64,000 nucleotides of DNA from Corynebacterium striatum ATCC 6940 (GCF_000159135.1 NZ_GG667520.1:272905-336904), one strand, 5' to 3'. Shown: positions 45,160 through 54,062, counted from the stretch's first letter. Notes: generated by a model from the sequence alone, not told the origin. Numbers and translations: made by a program.

Positions 45160-47430
45160 TTAGACGGCGTCGTTGTCGAAGTAATAAGGGTAGGGAACCG
45201 GCTGAGGCGCTTCCGAAGTAGGGGACACAGTTTTCGGCGTCGAAGACTGCGGCGTGGGCTTCGGAGTTGATGATGGGGATTCAGGCGGGTCCTGCTTTTG
45301 CTTCTTGCCTTCGAGGAAGGGAGCGATAGCCTTGCGCAGCATGGGGGCTGCGGACTCGGCAAAAGCATTGCTGATGTGGTGCATATCGCGGTACACCATG
45401 GTATTTCCGATGACAACGGGGCAAGCGCCGTCCTTGTCACAGAACCAAGAAGAGGTGTCCAGGGAAATCATGTTGTCATACTCAGACAAGATCTCGGCGC
45501 CTGGATCAACAGGGGCGTAAACCTCGTCAAAAGTCATGCCGCAACCTTCAATGTCTTCGGTAGCTACGTAGCATTCATCAAACTCGCGGCCTTTACCGGC
45601 GTCATCGAAGCCCCAGGGGTTATCACGCAGACCGAGGAAAGGTATCTTCTCCTCAGCCAAGCGGTTCCAGAATTCGATGTATCCGGCTGGGACGTAGTCC
45701 GGACCTTGACCAAGCGGGCCCGAAGGGCGGGTGGTGTTGGAAATGACCAGGGCCGGCTTGGCGTCGACGATGCGGTCAGTGACCATCTCGCCCCACTTAT
45801 TGCACTCAGGGGTGACTGTAAGGTCGTCGCCAAGCTCAATCGGACAGTCCTGTCGCAGCATCGGGACAATCTTGAAGTGCATTTCGCGGCCTAGGCGGTC
45901 AAGGCCAGCTATCCACTGCTCTGCGTGAGAACCGCCAACCACATAGACTTCAGTCTTTGCTTCACGGTCACCGAATGTGCAAGGTGTGCCGTCGAGGCGT
46001 GCGCTAGGCAAGTAATCCGCAGGCATGTCTTGGCCGATGAAACAGAAGGCCACAGCAGTTGGAGGCATAATGCCGCCGACCAAAATAGGGTCTGGCTTAA
46101 ACTCCACGCCCTTCGGGGTGTCAGCGTTCATGGCAAATGCGGCTGCGCCTGGGTACAGCTTTGGATCGAGGTTTTCCGCATTCTCGGAGTAGATGGTGCT
46201 CATCCACATCGGTTGGATTAATAGCAGGCCAGCTACACAGGCGCTGATAAGCACACCACCAACAGCGCGCAAGGAACCAGGTGTGTGCTTCATCGATGCA
46301 ATAGCGCTGTTGACTGGAAGATCATCCTTGGTCGGGCGCTTGCGAGCCTGGCGCAGAGGCTTTTCCAGGAAGCGGTGCGTGAGGTCTGCGAGGACCAAGG
46401 AAATCGCGATGATAATAATGCCCAGCCACCACGGCGGGGTCTCTAGATCCAATGCCTTTGTAGACAGGATCAACAGTGGCCAGTGCCAGAGGTAGAGCGG
46501 GTACGCGACGTCGCCAAGCCAGCGTGCCTTTGGGGAAGCCATGTGGCGGGAAATAGATCCGCCGCCACCCAAGATAATTAGGACAGCGCCGCCGAGCGGA
46601 AGCAAGGAAAGCGGTCCCGGGTAAGCGGTGGTCTCTGCGATAACGGCGCCGGTAAAAACCAAGCATACGAGGCCGAGCCCGGTGAAGAAATTGGAGAATC
46701 GAGTTGGGATATTCCACTTCGAGCCGTAAATCGCGAGAACGGCGCCGAGCGTTAACTCCCATGTGCGGGACCACGTGGAGTAGTAGTTAGCGGGCGAACC
46801 GTACAGCCCCTCGCGAGATGCATAAGCAAAGGATGCGATAGTAGCGACGATAAGAATGGGGCCAGCGATTTGATTGACAGTGGGGAAGCGCACCTGCTTG
46901 AGACGCTTAGGGTCCTCAGCTGGGCGCAGTTTCATGATGGCCGCGAGAATCAGCGCGAAAACGATGCCCATGATGTAGAACTGGCCCTGCACAGCCATTG
47001 ACCACATGTGCTGCAGTGGCGAGGTGCTTGCAGAGGCGGCCGTGTAATCCGCGTTTTGCCTCGCTAGTTCCCAGTTCTGGAAGTAGAGCATCGTGGCTGT
47101 AATTTGCTGAGCCAGCTCGGTGCGCATGAGTTCCGGCGTGAAAGTGCGTACCAAGAAATAGGTGGCGCCGATAACTAGAACGAGGCTTGGTACGAGGCGC
47201 CTGAGCGTGCGCCAAATCGGCCACCATGGATTCAGGGATGCATTTGGCTTGGCGGCATAGCGAAGCTGCGAGCCCAAAAAGAAGTAGCCAGAAAGCAGCA
47301 AGAAGACATCGACGCCGCCGGACACTCGCCCGACGAATACGTGATAAATAACCACGAGTGCGATAGCGATGCCGCGAAGACCGTCTAGGTCGTAGCGGTA
47401 GCGGAAGCTGCGTGGCGAATCTTCAGTCAT
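45160..47430 (-). CDS. Acyltransferase-3 membrane protein with C-terminal SGNH domain
   Basis: 756 aa. N-terminal acyltransferase-3 module of about ten helices begins YRYDLDGLRGIAIALVVIYH and GGVDVFLLLSGYFF. After a linker, an extracytoplasmic SGNH-hydrolase-like domain has the Ser motif VVGGSHAEQW and the C-terminal Asp-His pair in YRDMHHISN. A Ser/Thr/Pro-rich tail ends in PYPYYFDNDAV. Such proteins O-acetylate cell-envelope polymers or lipids; in corynebacteria trehalose mycolates or arabinogalactan are candidate acceptors. ATG at 47430 preceded by AGAGA. Confidence 0.9.
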   Translation of the reverse strand: MTEDSPRSFRYRYDLDGLRGIAIALVVIYHVFVGRVSGGVDVFLLLSGYFFLGSQLRYAAKPNASLNPWWPIWRTLRRLVPSLVLVIGATYFLVRTFTPELMRTELAQQITATMLYFQNWELARQNADYTAASASTSPLQHMWSMAVQGQFYIMGIVFALILAAIMKLRPAEDPKRLKQVRFPTVNQIAGPILIVATIASFAYASREGLYGSPANYYSTWSRTWELTLGAVLAIYGSKWNIPTRFSNFFTGLGLVCLVFTGAVIAETTAYPGPLSLLPLGGAVLIILGGGGSISRHMASPKARWLGDVAYPLYLWHWPLLILSTKALDLETPPWWLGIIIIAISLVLADLTHRFLEKPLRQARKRPTKDDLPVNSAIASMKHTPGSLRAVGGVLISACVAGLLLIQPMWMSTIYSENAENLDPKLYPGAAAFAMNADTPKGVEFKPDPILVGGIMPPTAVAFCFIGQDMPADYLPSARLDGTPCTFGDREAKTEVYVVGGSHAEQWIAGLDRLGREMHFKIVPMLRQDCPIELGDDLTVTPECNKWGEMVTDRIVDAKPALVISNTTRPSGPLGQGPDYVPAGYIEFWNRLAEEKIPFLGLRDNPWGFDDAGKGREFDECYVATEDIEGCGMTFDEVYAPVDPGAEILSEYDNMISLDTSSWFCDKDGACPVVIGNTMVYRDMHHISNAFAESAAPMLRKAIAPFLEGKKQKQDPPESPSSTPKPTPQSSTPKTVSPTSEAPQPVPYPYYFDNDAV

Positions 47431-47872
47431 AATTTCTCTCAGCAGGCCGGGCAACTGCAAAAATATCTTGAATACTCTTGCATGAGACCGCCCTAGAGGA
47501 GGGCGCAGCGCTCAATCGCTTAAGGTAAGGCCTGGCAGGGTGATTGGTTAGCGTCAAACAGATTACTCTGTTGTGCGCCCAAGGGCATAACGGCTCGGCT
47601 ACTTAGAGGCAGCAGTTGCTTGGGCCGTTGTGCAGATTTCTTTTTTCATTCGCATGACGCTAAAATCGTTTAGGTTGTCTGTCACGTGCTTCTTTTGAAG
47701 AAGAGTATGCACACGTGCGGATTGCATCTCAAACTTAAAATTCTGCGTAACGCCGGTACCGCCTACGGACGGCCGGCATGTCACGCGCAGGGTAAAACCA
47801 AGGGCTGAACCGGCGCACCGCTATCAGGTTGTGCGTGTCTGAACTGCCCGGTGACTAGAAAAGGAGCCAATC
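47431..47872. other. 442-base gene-free region upstream of rpsP
   Basis: Two stem-loops stand out: CGCCCT / AGGGCG (47489-47505), and a longer one with CACGTG-CTTCTT paired to AAGAAG and, past an 8-base bulge, CACGTG (47683-47717). The sequence is more AT-rich than its surroundings. AAGGAG lies 8 bases before the rpsP ATG. It probably holds promoters for rpsP and, in the other direction, the acyltransferase gene. A 61-codon minus-strand frame at 47599-47784 has no support. Confidence 0.5.
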
Positions 47873-48370
47873 ATGGCTGTCAAGATCAAGCTGCAGCGTA
47901 TCGGTAAGATCCGCAACGCTGAGTACCGCGTCATCATCGCTGATGCACGCACCCGCCGCTCCGGCAAGGCTATCGAGAACATCGGCATCTACCAGCCGAA
48001 GCAGGAGCCTTCCCTCATCCAGATCGATTCCGAGCGCGCACAGTACTGGCTGGGCGTTGGCGCACAGCCGACCGAGCCGGTTCTCGCGCTGCTGAAGGTC
48101 ACCGGTGACTGGCAGAAGTTCAAGGGCCTTCCAGGTGCTGAGGGCACCCTGAAGGTTGCTGAGCCGAAGCCTTCCAAGCTGGAGCTGTTCAACGCTGCAC
48201 TGGCTGAGGCTAACAACGGCCCATCCATCGAGGCCATCACCGAAAAGAAGAAGAAGGCCAAGGAAGAGGCAGAGGCTAAGGCTGCTGCTGAGAAGGCTGC
48301 AGAAGAAGCTGCTGCTGCTGAGGCTGCTGCTGCAGAGTCCGCTGAGGCTTCTGAGGAGTCCGCAGAGTAA
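47873..48370 (+). CDS. rpsP: 30S ribosomal protein S16
   Basis: 165 aa. The S16 core (residues 1-85) is clear: [20 protein letters not shown], then [20 protein letters not shown]. The C-terminal 55 residues are a low-complexity tail of Ala/Glu/Lys ([20 protein letters not shown] and beyond), about twice the length of E. coli S16 (82 aa). Such tails are known in corynebacteria. The ATG at 47873 has AAAGGAG upstream. A very strong terminator follows, so it is not co-transcribed with rimM-trmD. Confidence 0.96.
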   Translation: MAVKIKLQRIGKIRNAEYRVIIADARTRRSGKAIENIGIYQPKQEPSLIQIDSERAQYWLGVGAQPTEPVLALLKVTGDWQKFKGLPGAEGTLKVAEPKPSKLELFNAALAEANNGPSIEAITEKKKKAKEEAEAKAAAEKAAEEAAAAEAAAAESAEASEESAE

Positions 48371-48405
48371 TCTCGCTGCGCTTTTGCGTAACTAGATCTT
48401 CTAAA

Positions 48406-48449
48406 GGGCGCCTGTTACCTCCCGTAAAGGGGAACGGTAACAGGCGCCC
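48406..48449. terminator. Bidirectional terminator of rpsP and the cupin gene
   Basis: Perfect 14-bp stem GGGCGCCTGTTACC / GGTAACAGGCGCCC, flanked by AAA and TTT, between convergent genes. Confidence 0.9.
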
Positions 48450-48465
48450 CTTTGCTATCACCGTT

Positions 48466-48876
48466 TTAAGCGCTGGCTATTGTTTCTCCTGTCAACATTG
48501 TGAGCAGCATAATTGCCGGTGAATCGCCATCCGATTCCACCGCGTCAACCCGGTGTGGAACATAGGCTGGCAGGTGGATGATCTGGCCTGGCCGGAGGGG
48601 GACTTCTTTGCCTCCACACGTAAACAAGACTTCTCCGCGCAACGTTTGCACGGTAATCGGATGTGCGGCCTTATGGTCCGGCAAACTTTGGCCCGCGTTA
48701 AAGGTGAATAGGATGAGGTTGCCGCCATCGGCGCTCAACACGCGTTTGACGGCCGGGCGCGGGCGCTGCGCGTTTGGTTCTGGCGCCTCCGCCAGGAGGT
48801 CCAGATTGAGCATTTTCTCGCCGCGATGGCTGGCATTACCGAAGGTGGTTACGTCATTGATTGGAAGCTCTGCCAT
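48466..48876 (-). CDS. Cupin-domain protein
   Basis: 136 aa, a single small beta-barrel cupin. The second-half metal-binding pattern is partly visible: HKAAHPITVQTLRGEVLFTCGG (motif 1, His/Gln/Glu region, shown in two parts HKAAHPITVQTL and RGEVLF) and PGQIIHLPAYVPHRVDAVE (motif 2 with His). Function unknown; metal-dependent binding or small-molecule sensing is typical. ATG at 48876 has AAAGGAGAAG, a strong site. It is convergent with rpsP and divergent from rimM. Confidence 0.85.
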   Translation of the reverse strand: MAELPINDVTTFGNASHRGEKMLNLDLLAEAPEPNAQRPRPAVKRVLSADGGNLILFTFNAGQSLPDHKAAHPITVQTLRGEVLFTCGGKEVPLRPGQIIHLPAYVPHRVDAVESDGDSPAIMLLTMLTGETIASA

Positions 48877-49007
48877 GGGCTTCTCCTTTATCTAAAAGCG
48901 GTGGTTTCATTCTCAACGTTACCCAAAAATATCGGATTTAATAAGTCTAAAATCGTATAAAATATCGTAGTTCGTGCCGTCAGTTGGAAGCGATTAAAGT
49001 TGAGCAA

Positions 49008-49508
49008 ATGGAACTAATGATCGGCCGTGTCATCAAATCGCACGGAATCAAAGGCGAGCTGAGCGTCGAAGCCACCACCGACGAGCCCGAAATCCGCTTC
49101 GCGGTGGGCGAGGTGCTCCATGGCCGCCAAGGAAAGAAGGAACACGAACTCACCATCAAGGCAGTTCGCGTGCACAAGGGGCGCCTGCTCATTACCTTCG
49201 AGGAAGTAAAAGACCGCACCGCAGCCGATAGCCTGCGCGGCACACAATTCTTCGCCCCGCCGCTCGATGACCCTGACGATGACGGTTTCTACGACCATGA
49301 GTTGGAAGGCTTGCGCGTCATCCATGATGGCAACGACATCGGCGAGGTCACCGGGCTTACCCATGGGCCAACCCAGTCCTTACTGGAGGTGCGATTGGAA
49401 TCTGGCAAGGAAGCCTTGATTCCCTTCGTTGAAGAAATCGTTCCCGAGGTCGATCTCGACGAAGGCACCTGCACCATCACTCCACCGGAAGGATTGTTGG
49501 ACCTGTGA
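49008..49508 (+). CDS. rimM: Ribosome maturation factor RimM
   Basis: 166 aa. N-terminal beta-barrel domain begins MELMIGRVIKSHGIKGELSV with the conserved GRVxKxHGxxGE; the C-terminal PRC-barrel starts at about residue 90 (FYDHELEGLRVIHDG) and ends LIPFVEEIVPEVDLDEG. It binds S19 and helps mature 16S rRNA. The ATG at 49008 was preferred; an ATG at 49017 and a TTG at 48984 are alternatives and no clear Shine-Dalgarno decides. The stop overlaps trmD (GTGA). Confidence 0.94.
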   Translation: MELMIGRVIKSHGIKGELSVEATTDEPEIRFAVGEVLHGRQGKKEHELTIKAVRVHKGRLLITFEEVKDRTAADSLRGTQFFAPPLDDPDDDGFYDHELEGLRVIHDGNDIGEVTGLTHGPTQSLLEVRLESGKEALIPFVEEIVPEVDLDEGTCTITPPEGLLDL

Positions 49509-50371
49509 GGCTCGATGTCATTACGATTTTCCCCGCGTACTTGGACCCGCTGCGTCATGCTCTGCTGGGCAAGGCCATCGAGCAGGGCAAGCTATCTGTA
49601 GGCGTCCACGATCTGCGTGCCTGGGCTACGGATGTCCACAAATCTGTGGACGATTCCCCCTTTGGCGGCGGCCCAGGCATGGTCATGAAACCGGAAGTCT
49701 GGGGCCCTGCGCTTGACGACGTCGCCAGTGGTGCCGCGCGCACCACGGACCTGGAATCCTCCCTCCCGCACCTCAATAAGCCGCGCCACGACGACGTCGA
49801 GGGCGTGGAGGCCACCGGCTACGAGCGGTCGGTAGGGGAGGACGGCGTTGCTGAGGATCCGTCCTTGCCGCTGCTGATCGTGCCGACCCCCGCGGGTAAA
49901 CCTTTTAGCCAAGCAGACGCGCGCGAGTGGTCCAACGAGGAACACATCGTCTTTGCCTGTGGCCGCTACGAGGGCATCGACCAGCGTGTCATTGACGATG
50001 CAGCGCAGCGCTACCGCGTGCGAGAAGTCTCCATCGGTGACTATGTGCTCATCGGCGGGGAGGTGGCGGTGCTGGTTATTGCTGAGGCCATCGTGCGCCT
50101 CATCCCAGGCGTGCTGGGCAATAAGCGCTCTCATGAGGAAGATTCATTCTCCGATGGTTTGCTGGAGGGGCCGAGCTACACCAAACCACGCGAGTGGCGT
50201 GGGCTGGCCGTGCCTGAGGTGCTGACCTCTGGAAACCACGCACGGGTGGATGAATGGCGCCGGCAACAGTCGCTAAAACGTACGCTGGAACGCCGTCCGG
50301 AACTGCTCGAAGTAGTTGAGCTGGATAAGAAAGACAAGAAGTTCCTGGAGAGTCTTCGCAATGGAAGTTAG
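49505..50371 (+). CDS. trmD: tRNA (guanine-37-N1) methyltransferase
   Basis: 288 aa, against about 255 in E. coli. It methylates G37 of tRNAs using SAM in a trefoil-knot SPOUT fold. Motifs: MRLDVITIFPAYL, DDSPFGGGPGMVMKP, CGRYEGIDQR and SIGDYVLIGGEVA. A segment at about residues 75-120 (GAARTTDLE through GEDGVAEDPS) is an extra charged insertion. GTG start overlapping the rimM stop. Confidence 0.95.
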   Translation: MRLDVITIFPAYLDPLRHALLGKAIEQGKLSVGVHDLRAWATDVHKSVDDSPFGGGPGMVMKPEVWGPALDDVASGAARTTDLESSLPHLNKPRHDDVEGVEATGYERSVGEDGVAEDPSLPLLIVPTPAGKPFSQADAREWSNEEHIVFACGRYEGIDQRVIDDAAQRYRVREVSIGDYVLIGGEVAVLVIAEAIVRLIPGVLGNKRSHEEDSFSDGLLEGPSYTKPREWRGLAVPEVLTSGNHARVDEWRRQQSLKRTLERRPELLEVVELDKKDKKFLESLRNGS

Positions 50372-50723
50372 TACTGACCTGTCAGTTTTGATGACGGAAA
50401 AAGAGTGGAACGAGATTCTCGACGGCATGCCAGAACAGCTGGCTGCAAACGGTTATGAGCCAGCGAATATTAGCGCTGAGGTCGTCTCTTTCACGTGTGA
50501 GCCGGATAATGTGCTCGTCAACGAGTACATGGACAAGCATGGCTCCGCGCCGGTTAGTGAGAATGTCTGGCGCGTCATCGTCAATGGAACCTCAACGTTG
50601 CCGCTGACCAAGGTGACCGCGGCAGTGGTGGACTGCCTGCCACCACACATTCTGTGGTACGGTACCTCCGAGATCGGTCACACTGAGTTCGGGTTGGGCA
50701 CCGCCTGCGCGTGGCAACCATAA
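50361..50723 (+). CDS. Hypothetical protein, 120 aa, coupled to trmD
   Basis: Not recognised. It starts MEVSTDLSVLMTEKEWNEIL and is a small acidic soluble protein with a strand-rich C-terminal half (VWRVIVNGTSTLPLTKVTAA). Three cysteines (FTCEP, DCLPPH, TACAWQP). The ATG at 50361 lies inside trmD, an 11-base overlap, so it is expressed from the same message. The frame stays open upstream, but that extension would lie fully inside trmD. Confidence 0.7.
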   Translation: MEVSTDLSVLMTEKEWNEILDGMPEQLAANGYEPANISAEVVSFTCEPDNVLVNEYMDKHGSAPVSENVWRVIVNGTSTLPLTKVTAAVVDCLPPHILWYGTSEIGHTEFGLGTACAWQP

Positions 50724-50758
50724 ATCTTTAGGCCGAGCCATCTTGTGAGCTGCGGAAA

Positions 50759-50772
50759 GGGGAATGTTCCCC
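50759..50772. promoter_or_regulatory. Palindrome GGGGAA-TG-TTCCCC
   Basis: Perfect 6+6 palindrome with a 2-base centre, too tight for an RNA loop, so more likely a protein-binding site. It shares the GGAANNTTCC core with the larger repeat 61 bases downstream. Regulator unknown. Confidence 0.45.
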
Positions 50773-50806
50773 GAAATCAATCGTCGCTGGTAGTGCCTGT
50801 CTTATT

Positions 50807-50840
50807 GTGAAGTCATCAAAAGGAAGTTTCCTTACTTCAC
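50807..50840. promoter_or_regulatory. Composite inverted repeat before the exported protein gene
   Basis: Outer arms GTGAAGT / ACTTCAC enclose an inner palindrome AAGGAA-GT-TTCCTT; six unpaired bases (CATCAA) lie on the left side. It is 34 bases upstream of the next ATG and could act as an operator or as an RNA hairpin. Confidence 0.45.
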
Positions 50841-50874
50841 TCTCTCTTTACTCGATACAAGGCAGGTGCACCGC

Positions 50875-51453
50875 ATGTCCATCCCCAACAATTTCCCTCA
50901 GGCCAACAACGGCGCTGGTTTCACCTATCCGGCAGATAACTACCTGGCACCCACAGAGCAGCGCGGCGGGATTTCAGCCGGCTTGGCAGTGGCTATTACG
51001 GCCATCGTTGGTCTTTGCCTAGCTGCAATCGTGGCGGGCGTCATGGCGTTCATGGGCAAAAGCGGCGGCTCTGATGCTGCTGCTGGTGCGGCCTCCCCAG
51101 TACCTGTCTCCTCTGCACAGGACGTCGCCCCAGTAACTGTCACTGAGCAGCGCCCAGCCACCGTGACTGTGCAGGCGCCAGAACCCGTCGCACCCGTTCA
51201 GCGCGTTACACAAGCTCCGTCCTACTCCTCTGGATACACCAGCTATCGAGCGCTCACCGGCAACACCTCGCAAAGCTTTGCAGCAAATGTTTATTCATCC
51301 TTTGTAAGCAACTACGCCGCGACCGGCTCCCCGAACGCAACGCTGAAGGTTTATTCTCCGGTTACCGGCGGCAACTACTACATGTACTGCTCCGGCACGT
51401 CCTCCTCTGTCCGCTGTTCTGGAGGCGACAACGCAGCAGTTCTCATCTACTAA
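50875..51453 (+). CDS. Membrane-anchored exported protein, unknown
   Basis: 192 aa. A cytoplasmic N-terminus (MSIPNNFPQANNG) precedes one membrane helix at about residues 41-62 (AITAIVGLCLAAIVAGVMAF). A low-complexity Ala/Pro/Val linker (VTVTEQRPATVTVQAPEPVA) leads to a small outer domain with two cysteines (YMYCSGT and VRCSGG), likely a disulfide. No family recognised. ATG at 50875 follows GGCAGG; a GTG three codons upstream is also possible. Two palindromes precede it. Confidence 0.75.
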   Translation: MSIPNNFPQANNGAGFTYPADNYLAPTEQRGGISAGLAVAITAIVGLCLAAIVAGVMAFMGKSGGSDAAAGAASPVPVSSAQDVAPVTVTEQRPATVTVQAPEPVAPVQRVTQAPSYSSGYTSYRALTGNTSQSFAANVYSSFVSNYAATGSPNATLKVYSPVTGGNYYMYCSGTSSSVRCSGGDNAAVLIY

Positions 51454-51495
51454 CGCCCTGCGAGCACGTCAAAGCATTGCGCTTCCTGGACGAGT

Positions 51496-51521
51496 CGCCC
51501 CGACACGAATGTGTTGGGGCG
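51496..51521 (+). terminator. Stem-loop after the exported protein gene
   Basis: CGCCCCGACAC / GTGTTGGGGCG, 11 bp with one G-T pair and a 4-base loop. There is no T-run, so termination is uncertain. Confidence 0.5.
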
Positions 51522-51635
51522 TTACTGCGTGAGGGGAAAGTAATTGAGGAGTTGGAGCGCTCATCGCTGGGATGAAAGGGCAGTGCGGTACCTTTGTTGA
51601 GTCCAGAAAATCAGCCACAAAGGTGAGGATTTCTT

Positions 51636-53942
51636 TTGAAGATTGCAGCTACCATTGCCGCAGAGATTGGTGTAAAGGAGTCTCAGGTTGAGACTGCTTT
51701 GACGCTTCTGGCGGAGGGAAACACCGTCCCATTCATCGCACGTTACCGCAAAGAAGCCACTGGTGGTTTGGATGATTCGCAGTTGCGCACCATTGAGGAG
51801 CGCGCGACGTACCTGCGCGAATTGGAAGAGCGCAAAGAGGCAATTTTGGCGGCTATCGATGAGCAAGGAAAGCTCACCGACGAGCTGCGTGCACAGATTC
51901 TCGCGTGCGAGACCAAGGCGCGTTTGGAAGACCTGTACCTGCCATACAAGAAGCGCCGCAAGACCAAGGCCGACATCGCTCGCGAGGCCGGCCTGGAAGA
52001 GTTGACGGACAAGCTCATTGAGAACCCCACGGCCAATCCAGAAGAGATGGCGGGGCAGTTCCTGACTGAAGGATTTGAAGACACCAAGAAAGCTCTAGAG
52101 GGCGCGCGTTCCATCATCATCGATCGCTTTGCACTCGACGCCGACCTTGTGGGTGACGTGCGCGAGCGCATGTTTAGCCAGGGCACCATGGGGGCCAGTG
52201 TAGTGGCCGGAAAAGAAGCTGAGGGCGCAAAGTTTAAGGACTACTTCGAGTTCTCTGAGCCCTTTGATCAGCTGCCTTCGCACCGGATTTTGGCCTTGCT
52301 GCGTGGTGAAAACGAGGGCGTTCTCCAGCTCAACCTGGATGCCGGTGAAGACGAAGTCTATGAGGGCATGATTGCCGAGCGTTTTGATCTTGCGGTCAAG
52401 GATTCCAAGTGGCTTTCCGACGCCGTGCATTGGGGCTGGCGCACCAAGCTCTACATCTCTTCTGGCCTTGATGTGCGCATGCGCCTGAAGGAGATCGCCG
52501 AAGAGGGCGCCTTGAAGGTCTTTGCCACCAACCTGCGTGACGTTCTCCTTGCCGCGCCGGCTGGCCAGCGCGCCACCATCGGTTTGGATCCGGGCTACCG
52601 CAATGGCGTGAAGTGCGCGGTGGTGGATTCCACTGGCAAGGTACTCGACACTGCAATTGTCTATCCGCACCAGCCACAGAACCAGTGGAGCCAGGCAGTA
52701 AATACTCTGGCCACGCTGTGCGCGAAGCACTCTGTGGATCTCATGGCCATCGGCAACGGCACCGCTTCCCGTGAGACGGAGAAACTGGCCAACGAGATCG
52801 CTGACATGCTGAAGCAGGCCGGCGGCCAGCGTCCGACGCCCGTCGTTGTCTCCGAGTCGGGTGCTTCGGTGTACTCGGCCTCCCAGTTGGCGGCGGAGGA
52901 GTTCCCAGACATGGACGTCTCCCTGCGCGGTGCGGTCTCCATCGCTCGCCGTCTCCAGGATCCCCTGGCTGAGCTGGTAAAGATCGATCCGAAGGCCATC
53001 GGCGTTGGCCAGTATCAGCATGATGTTAACCAGACCGCACTCGCTCGCACCCTCGATGGCGTGGTTGAGGACGCCGTGAACGGTGTGGGCGTGGACCTGA
53101 ATACTGCTTCCGTGCCGCTGCTAGAGCGCGTCGCAGGTGTAAACGCCACCATCGCCACCAACATCGTGGCCTACCGTGATGAGAACGGTTCCTTCGCATC
53201 CCGCAAGGAACTCAAGAAGGTTCCGCGCTTGGGGCCAAAGGCCTTCGAGCAGGCAGCAGGCTTCTTGCGCATTAATGGCGGAACCGATCCGCTCGATAGC
53301 TCGGCAGTTCACCCTGAGGCCTACCCGGTGGTGGCGCGTATCGCGGAGTCCACGGGGCTCGGTGTGGCTGAACTTATCGGTAACTCCAGAGTGCTGCAGA
53401 AACTGCAGCCGGCAGACTTCGCTGACGATACTTTCGGTGTCCCCACCGTCACGGACATCATTGCTGAGCTGGATAAGCCAGGCCGCGACCCGCGCCCTGA
53501 GTTCAAGACCGCTACTTTCAAGGAAGGAGTGGACAAAGTCTCAGACCTGGTACCGGGCATGATTTTGGAGGGGACCGTCACCAACGTTGCGGCCTTCGGC
53601 GCCTTCGTGGACGTCGGAGTGCACCAGGACGGTCTGGTACACGTCTCCGCGATGAGCAATAAGTTCATCTCCGATCCGCACGAGGTCGTGCGCTCCGGGC
53701 AGGTAGTAAAGGTTAAGGTCATGGAGGTTGACGTGCAGCGTCAGCGCATCGGCCTCTCGCTCCGCTTGGATGACGAGCCCGGCCAGCCTGCACAACGCCA
53801 GGGTGGCGGCAAGCGTGGTGGCAACACTGGCAAAGGCGCCAAAGGTGGCCGTGGAGCGCGTGGCGGCCGCGGCAATTCCGGTGGACGTCCCGCCGGCGGC
53901 TCCATGGCGGATGCACTGAAGAAGGCCGGCTTCGGCAAATAA
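51636..53942 (+). CDS. tex: Tex-family RNA-binding protein
   Basis: 768 aa, typical length. Domain order: N-terminal helical Tex region (residues 1-200), YqgF/RNase H-like fold (about 320-450, LDPGYRNGVKCAVVD), HhH modules (NTASVPLLERVAGVN; KKVPRLGPKAFEQAAGF), and a C-terminal S1 domain (about 640-710, LEGTVTNVAAFGAFVDVG). It ends in an RG/Gly-rich basic tail. It binds nucleic acids and affects transcription-linked processes. The TTG at 51636 is supported by AAGGTGAGG 8 bases upstream. Confidence 0.94.
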   Translation: MKIAATIAAEIGVKESQVETALTLLAEGNTVPFIARYRKEATGGLDDSQLRTIEERATYLRELEERKEAILAAIDEQGKLTDELRAQILACETKARLEDLYLPYKKRRKTKADIAREAGLEELTDKLIENPTANPEEMAGQFLTEGFEDTKKALEGARSIIIDRFALDADLVGDVRERMFSQGTMGASVVAGKEAEGAKFKDYFEFSEPFDQLPSHRILALLRGENEGVLQLNLDAGEDEVYEGMIAERFDLAVKDSKWLSDAVHWGWRTKLYISSGLDVRMRLKEIAEEGALKVFATNLRDVLLAAPAGQRATIGLDPGYRNGVKCAVVDSTGKVLDTAIVYPHQPQNQWSQAVNTLATLCAKHSVDLMAIGNGTASRETEKLANEIADMLKQAGGQRPTPVVVSESGASVYSASQLAAEEFPDMDVSLRGAVSIARRLQDPLAELVKIDPKAIGVGQYQHDVNQTALARTLDGVVEDAVNGVGVDLNTASVPLLERVAGVNATIATNIVAYRDENGSFASRKELKKVPRLGPKAFEQAAGFLRINGGTDPLDSSAVHPEAYPVVARIAESTGLGVAELIGNSRVLQKLQPADFADDTFGVPTVTDIIAELDKPGRDPRPEFKTATFKEGVDKVSDLVPGMILEGTVTNVAAFGAFVDVGVHQDGLVHVSAMSNKFISDPHEVVRSGQVVKVKVMEVDVQRQRIGLSLRLDDEPGQPAQRQGGGKRGGNTGKGAKGGRGARGGRGNSGGRPAGGSMADALKKAGFGK

Positions 53943-54062
53943 AATCTATTAAATGTTGCTTCGTGGCGCGTTAGTGCAGTGCGGCGAGTTAATGATAAGT
54001 TTGGCGAAACAAACAAAAAGGGTGGCTGCAGTCACCATGCCTTCATGAGGGAGATTTTCGCC

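Noticed and set aside
47599..47784. Minus-strand 61-codon frame between the acyltransferase gene and rpsP
   Set aside because: No Shine-Dalgarno, no family, and it overlaps a strong stem-loop.
48984..49007. TTG at 48984 as the rimM start
   Set aside because: It would add eight residues before the conserved MELMIGRV start and has no ribosome-binding site.
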